From Muricoccus pecuniae (GTDB lineage Bacteria > Pseudomonadota > Alphaproteobacteria > Acetobacterales > Acetobacteraceae), in the NCBI RefSeq assembly GCF_014199205.1, contig NZ_JACIJD010000019.1, positions 1-64,000 on the forward strand: DNA of 64,000 bases, read 5' to 3'. Below the pieces are notes generated by a model. The model saw only the letters and a list, made by a program, of their open reading frames with translations, made no database searches and had not been told where the DNA came from. The position numbers and the translations under genes were made by a program. Below are positions 60,963 to 64,000 of this stretch, one piece after another; position 1 is the stretch's first letter; each line of letters starts with the position of its first letter.

Positions 60963-62255
60963 ATGGACATGACTCCCCCCCTCTCGCCTCCCCGTTCGGA
61001 CGAGGCCGAGCTGCGCACCCGCCTCATCCACCACAAGAGACTCGCCACCGGCCTCCTCGCCGGCATGGCGGGGGTGACGCTCGGCTCCTACGCCCTGCCG
61101 CCGGGCTACTGGACGGATCTTCTCCAGGCCTCGGCCAAGGCGGGGCTGGTGGGCGGGCTGGCCGACTGGTTCGCGGTCACGGCCCTGTTCCGCCGCCCCC
61201 TCGGCCTTCCCATCCCCCATACCGCCATCATCCCGCAGCAGAAGGCGCGGCTGGGCCAGGGGCTCGGCCGCTTCGTGGCCAACCACGTGCTGACCGAGGC
61301 GGAGCTGCGCCGCTTCGCCGGGCGGATCGACGCCCCTGCCCTGCTGCGCCGCTTCCTCTCGGACCCCGACAGCACCCGCCCGGCGGCCGAGGCCATCGCC
61401 GCCGGCCTGCCCCGCATCCTCCGCAGCCTGGAGGACGGGCGGGCACGCCGCCTGCTGCTGCGGCTGCTGCCGCGCATGGTTTCCGGCCCTGCCGCCGCGC
61501 GGCTCGTGGCGCGGACGCTCCGCCTGCTGGTGCAGGGCGGGCGGCACCAGGAGGTGTTCGGCCTCGCCCTCTCCCAGCTCAAGGCGCTGGTGGCGGCGAA
61601 GGAGGAGAGCCTGAAGGGCGCCATCGCCCAGCGCGTGCGGGCCGAGGGCGGGGCGCTGGTGGGCTGGATGGCCGGCGCCGCGGTCGCCCGCCGCGTCCTC
61701 TCCGCCCTCAATGCCGAGCTGGAGAAGATGGAGCCCGGGGACAGCGAGCTGCGCGCCGCCTTCGAGGCCTGGGTGGAGACCGAGATCGACAGGCTGGAGA
61801 GCGACCCGGCCCGCGCCGAGGCCGTCGCCGCCGCGCTGCGGAGCGCCATCGCCCATCCCGCCGTCTCGGCCTGGCTGATGGAGGCCTGGTCCCGCCTCCG
61901 CGCCGCGCTGGAGGCCGATGCCGCCCGGCCGGAGGGCCGGACCGTCGCCCTGATCAACGGCCTCCTCGCCAATCTCGGCGGCATGCTGGAGAGCGACCCG
62001 GCGGCGCGGGCGCGGCTGGAGCGGGGGATTGAGGCGGCGCTGATCGCAGTGCTCCCCGCCGCCCAGGGGCGGATCTCTGGATTCATCGCCGAGGTCGTCT
62101 CGGGCTGGGACCCGGCGACGGTGGTGGACAAGATCGAGCTGCGCGTGGGGCGGGACCTGCAATATGTCCGGATGAACGGCACGGTCGTCGGCGCGCTGGC
62201 GGGCGGCGCGATCTTCGCGGTGCTGCACGCGATCTTCGGGCGGGTGGCCTTCTAG
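60963..62255 (+). CDS. DUF445 family membrane protein
   Basis: 430 residues. YjiN/DUF445 family: an N-terminal membrane segment (LLAGMAGVTLGSYAL), the conserved GLVGGLADWFAVTALFRRPLG, and HTAIIPQQKARLGQGLGRFV; long helical middle; C-terminal membrane segment ending with VGALAGGAIFAVLHAIFG. Function unknown. Confidence 0.9.
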   Translation: MDMTPPLSPPRSDEAELRTRLIHHKRLATGLLAGMAGVTLGSYALPPGYWTDLLQASAKAGLVGGLADWFAVTALFRRPLGLPIPHTAIIPQQKARLGQGLGRFVANHVLTEAELRRFAGRIDAPALLRRFLSDPDSTRPAAEAIAAGLPRILRSLEDGRARRLLLRLLPRMVSGPAAARLVARTLRLLVQGGRHQEVFGLALSQLKALVAAKEESLKGAIAQRVRAEGGALVGWMAGAAVARRVLSALNAELEKMEPGDSELRAAFEAWVETEIDRLESDPARAEAVAAALRSAIAHPAVSAWLMEAWSRLRAALEADAARPEGRTVALINGLLANLGGMLESDPAARARLERGIEAALIAVLPAAQGRISGFIAEVVSGWDPATVVDKIELRVGRDLQYVRMNGTVVGALAGGAIFAVLHAIFGRVAF

Positions 62256-62262
62256 CCCCCGC

Positions 62263-63540
62263 TCACGCCGCCCCCGCCTTGCGCTCCCGCAGCCAGGCGA
62301 TGTGGCGGCGCAGGTCGTAGATGCGGTCGGCATAGCTGTCGGGCAGCTTCAGCTCCGCCGCCTCCTTGTCGAGCGCGTCGAGCTTCGCCGCGGTCTGCAT
62401 GGAGAGGCCCTTCGCACTCTCCTCGTCCACCTTCCGCACCTTGTTGTAGATGTTCCAGAGCTGCCGCTCGATCTGCCAGGTGTAGATGGGCGGCGCGATG
62501 CGGGCGAGCGGCAGCAGCAGCGTGATCAGCGGGATGGCGAGCACCCAGAGCCGCTCCACCGCGATCGCCACCCAAAAGGGAAGGTAGGTCTGCAGGAAGG
62601 AGACGCCCCTCTCGTAGAAGCGCGCGGCATCGGCCTGCAGCGGCACCTCGTGGCTCAGGCCGGAGGGGAAGCGCCCCTCGGGCGAGAAGAGGGTGCGGGC
62701 CTTATGCGTGTCGCGCAGGATCCGCATCATCAGCGCGGCCACCTGCGGGTTCAGGTCGTCCCGCGCCAGGAGGGAGGCGGCGGGCGCCATGAGGGTGACG
62801 TCGCCGCGCGGCAGGTCCTCGGCGAGGCTCAGCCCGCCGTTGGGAAGGTGGACCGGCGTGAGGAAGGGCAGGTGCGTGGCATAGGCCTCCGCCCGGCTCT
62901 CGAAGTTCAGCAGCTCCACGCCCTCGGTGCGGACGAGGCGATTGATCGCCTCCGTGGGCCGGGCGGAGACGAGCACGGCGGCCCGGGCCTGCCCGCTCGC
63001 CAGCGCCTCCGCCGCCTCGGCGCCCTGGAGCGGCAGGGGCTGGATCGCGTCCGCCCCCAGCCCGTTCGCCGCCAGCAGCGCGAGGGCGAGGACGCGGGTG
63101 CCGCTCCCCTCCGGCCCCACGGCCACCGGCTGGCCGCGCAGCGCCTGCACCGGGCTGCCCCCCTGCTGGCCGGACCGGATGAAAACCCAGGCGGGCTCGT
63201 AGAAGAGCTGGCCCAGCGTGACCAGCCGCTCCGCCCCGAGCGCCGTGGGCACGCCGCCCTGGACATGGGCGAGGTCCACCCGCCCCTCCTTCAGCAGGCG
63301 GATGCTCTCCGCCGAGCCCTGGCTGGTGACGCGCTCCACCTTGAAGCGCTCCCCCTCCAACTCCTTCGCATAGGCCTCCACGGCGACGCTGTACGCGCTG
63401 CGGGGGTCGGGCAGCACGGCGAGGCGGATCGTCTCGGGCGGTGCGGGAGAGACGAAGCGCCAGGCGATAACCAACCCGATGATCGTCGCCAGGAGCACGA
63501 GGCCCCATGACCGGAAGAGGGCTTTGACGGCTTGCCACAT
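62263..63540 (-). CDS. TAXI-family TRAP transporter solute-binding protein
   Basis: 425 residues. N-terminal membrane anchor (WGLVLLATIIGLVIAWRF), then the TAXI binding domain: IRLAVLPDPRSAYSVAVEAY, GSAESIRLLKEGRVDLAHVQGG, VGPEGSGTRVLALALL. An additional membrane segment near residue 350 (VERLWVLAIPLITLLLPLARI) and a cytoplasm-facing helical tail distinguish a membrane-tethered subgroup. Convergent with the DUF445 gene, seven bases apart. No permease is adjacent. Confidence 0.83.
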   Translation of the reverse strand: MWQAVKALFRSWGLVLLATIIGLVIAWRFVSPAPPETIRLAVLPDPRSAYSVAVEAYAKELEGERFKVERVTSQGSAESIRLLKEGRVDLAHVQGGVPTALGAERLVTLGQLFYEPAWVFIRSGQQGGSPVQALRGQPVAVGPEGSGTRVLALALLAANGLGADAIQPLPLQGAEAAEALASGQARAAVLVSARPTEAINRLVRTEGVELLNFESRAEAYATHLPFLTPVHLPNGGLSLAEDLPRGDVTLMAPAASLLARDDLNPQVAALMMRILRDTHKARTLFSPEGRFPSGLSHEVPLQADAARFYERGVSFLQTYLPFWVAIAVERLWVLAIPLITLLLPLARIAPPIYTWQIERQLWNIYNKVRKVDEESAKGLSMQTAAKLDALDKEAAELKLPDSYADRIYDLRRHIAWLRERKAGAA

Positions 63541-63686
63541 GCCCCGGCAACGATGCTGCCCCGGCGGGGTTGCCGGTGGCGCGGCGGGGTTCCCGCAACC
63601 TGTGGACTGCCCGCCACGTTGCCCTCCCGATCCCAGGTCCGGCCCACTCAAGGGACGGCCGGATCGCACGGAGAGGAGATAACGCC

Positions 63687-64000
63687 ATGTCCCGGAACAT
63701 CGCGGCCCTTACGGCCGCCCTCGCCTTCACAGCCATGGTCGCCGCAGGCGGCGCGCGGGCCCAGGGCAGCAGCACGATGGGTGGCAGCGCCGGCGGCATG
63801 CCGAGCGGAATGGGCTCGGGCAACATGGGCTCGGGCAACATGGGCTCCGGCAGCATGGGCTCTGGCACGATGGGCTCCGGCACGATGGGCTCGACGGGCA
63901 TGAACGCGCCGGGCATGGGTTCCGGCGCCATGCCGATGCCCGCGCCGCAGGCTTCCCAGCGCGGCATGCAGGACCACTCCATGCACGGCGGGCATGCGAT
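63687..64000 (+). CDS. Secreted Met/Gly/Ser/His-rich protein (partial)
   Basis: 104 codons before the window ends. GAGAGGAG upstream of ATG 63687. Signal peptide MSRNIAALTAALAFTAMVA ending ARAQ; the mature part consists of repeats GSGNM, GSGSM and GSGTM, then NAPGMGSGAMPMP, and later DHSMHGGH. Methionine-spaced repeats with His clusters resemble copper-binding periplasmic proteins. Continues beyond the window. Confidence 0.65.
   Translation, partial: MSRNIAALTAALAFTAMVAAGGARAQGSSTMGGSAGGMPSGMGSGNMGSGNMGSGSMGSGTMGSGTMGSTGMNAPGMGSGAMPMPAPQASQRGMQDHSMHGGHA

Overview
The window looks like chromosomal DNA of a very high-GC alphaproteobacterium, most likely an Acetobacteraceae member of the Roseomonas type. 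This is inferred from gene content, because no rRNA is present: Bug/TctC-type periplasmic binding proteins, a PHA synthase, the order aminotransferase - hom - glpX - recJ, the mre/mrd cell-shape operon, ilvB-ilvN-ilvC beside leuA, and many GC-rich lipoproteins. Two tRNA genes are present: tRNA-Glu(TTC) and tRNA-Lys(CTT), both on the minus strand.

Layout. (1) 1-2682: host catabolic genes (a gene tail, a Bug binding protein, an amidohydrolase) and a broken second Bug gene. (2) 2683-21021: an 18.3-kb integrated element bounded by a perfect 19-bp duplication of the 3' end of tRNA-Glu. It carries a P4-type tyrosine integrase, a lipoprotein, a 1,407-residue tail tape-measure-like protein, a minus-strand cassette (ribbon-helix-helix regulator, zinc-ribbon DUF2321-like protein, HEPN-like protein), an AlpA-like regulator, a primase-polymerase/helicase fusion, an HK97-type prohead protease, and two related genes of unknown family next to attR. 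I see no portal, terminase, major capsid, lysis or baseplate gene. (3) 21079-32912: SlyB-like lipoprotein, recJ-glpX-hom-aminotransferase, phaC, paired lipoproteins, gamma-carbonic anhydrase and argC. (4) 33041-38051: rpsI-rplM, an extensin-like protein, an NAD(P)-binding protein, an M20 hydrolase and an aldo/keto reductase. (5) 38114-44742: small accessory ORFs beside tRNA-Lys, then rodA-mrdA-mreD-mreC-mreB. (6) 44923-52428: branched-chain amino-acid synthesis (leuA, ilvC, ilvN, ilvB), miaA and serB. (7) 52395-64000: an ArsR-type regulator divergent from a TauE-type exporter, two nucleotide-sugar-type genes, a K+ channel, RidA, UPF0114, a zinc-type ABC transporter with a Zur-like box, DUF445, a TAXI binding protein and a Met/His-rich secreted protein cut by the window edge.

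The most interesting part is the element. Two iteron arrays built on GGTCGGAACA, 13.3 kb apart, share one layout (a 10-bp inverted pair around a 24-nt loop, flanked by two further copies on each side). One lies beside the integrase and the other directly behind the primase-helicase. This recalls the two-site ori/crr origin of satellite phage P4. Together with an intact prohead protease and tape measure but no capsid or packaging genes, it suggests a phage satellite that might remodel a helper virion; a decayed prophage is the alternative. A second find is a 37-codon leader ORF upstream of leuA with a run of leucine codons, which looks like an attenuator.
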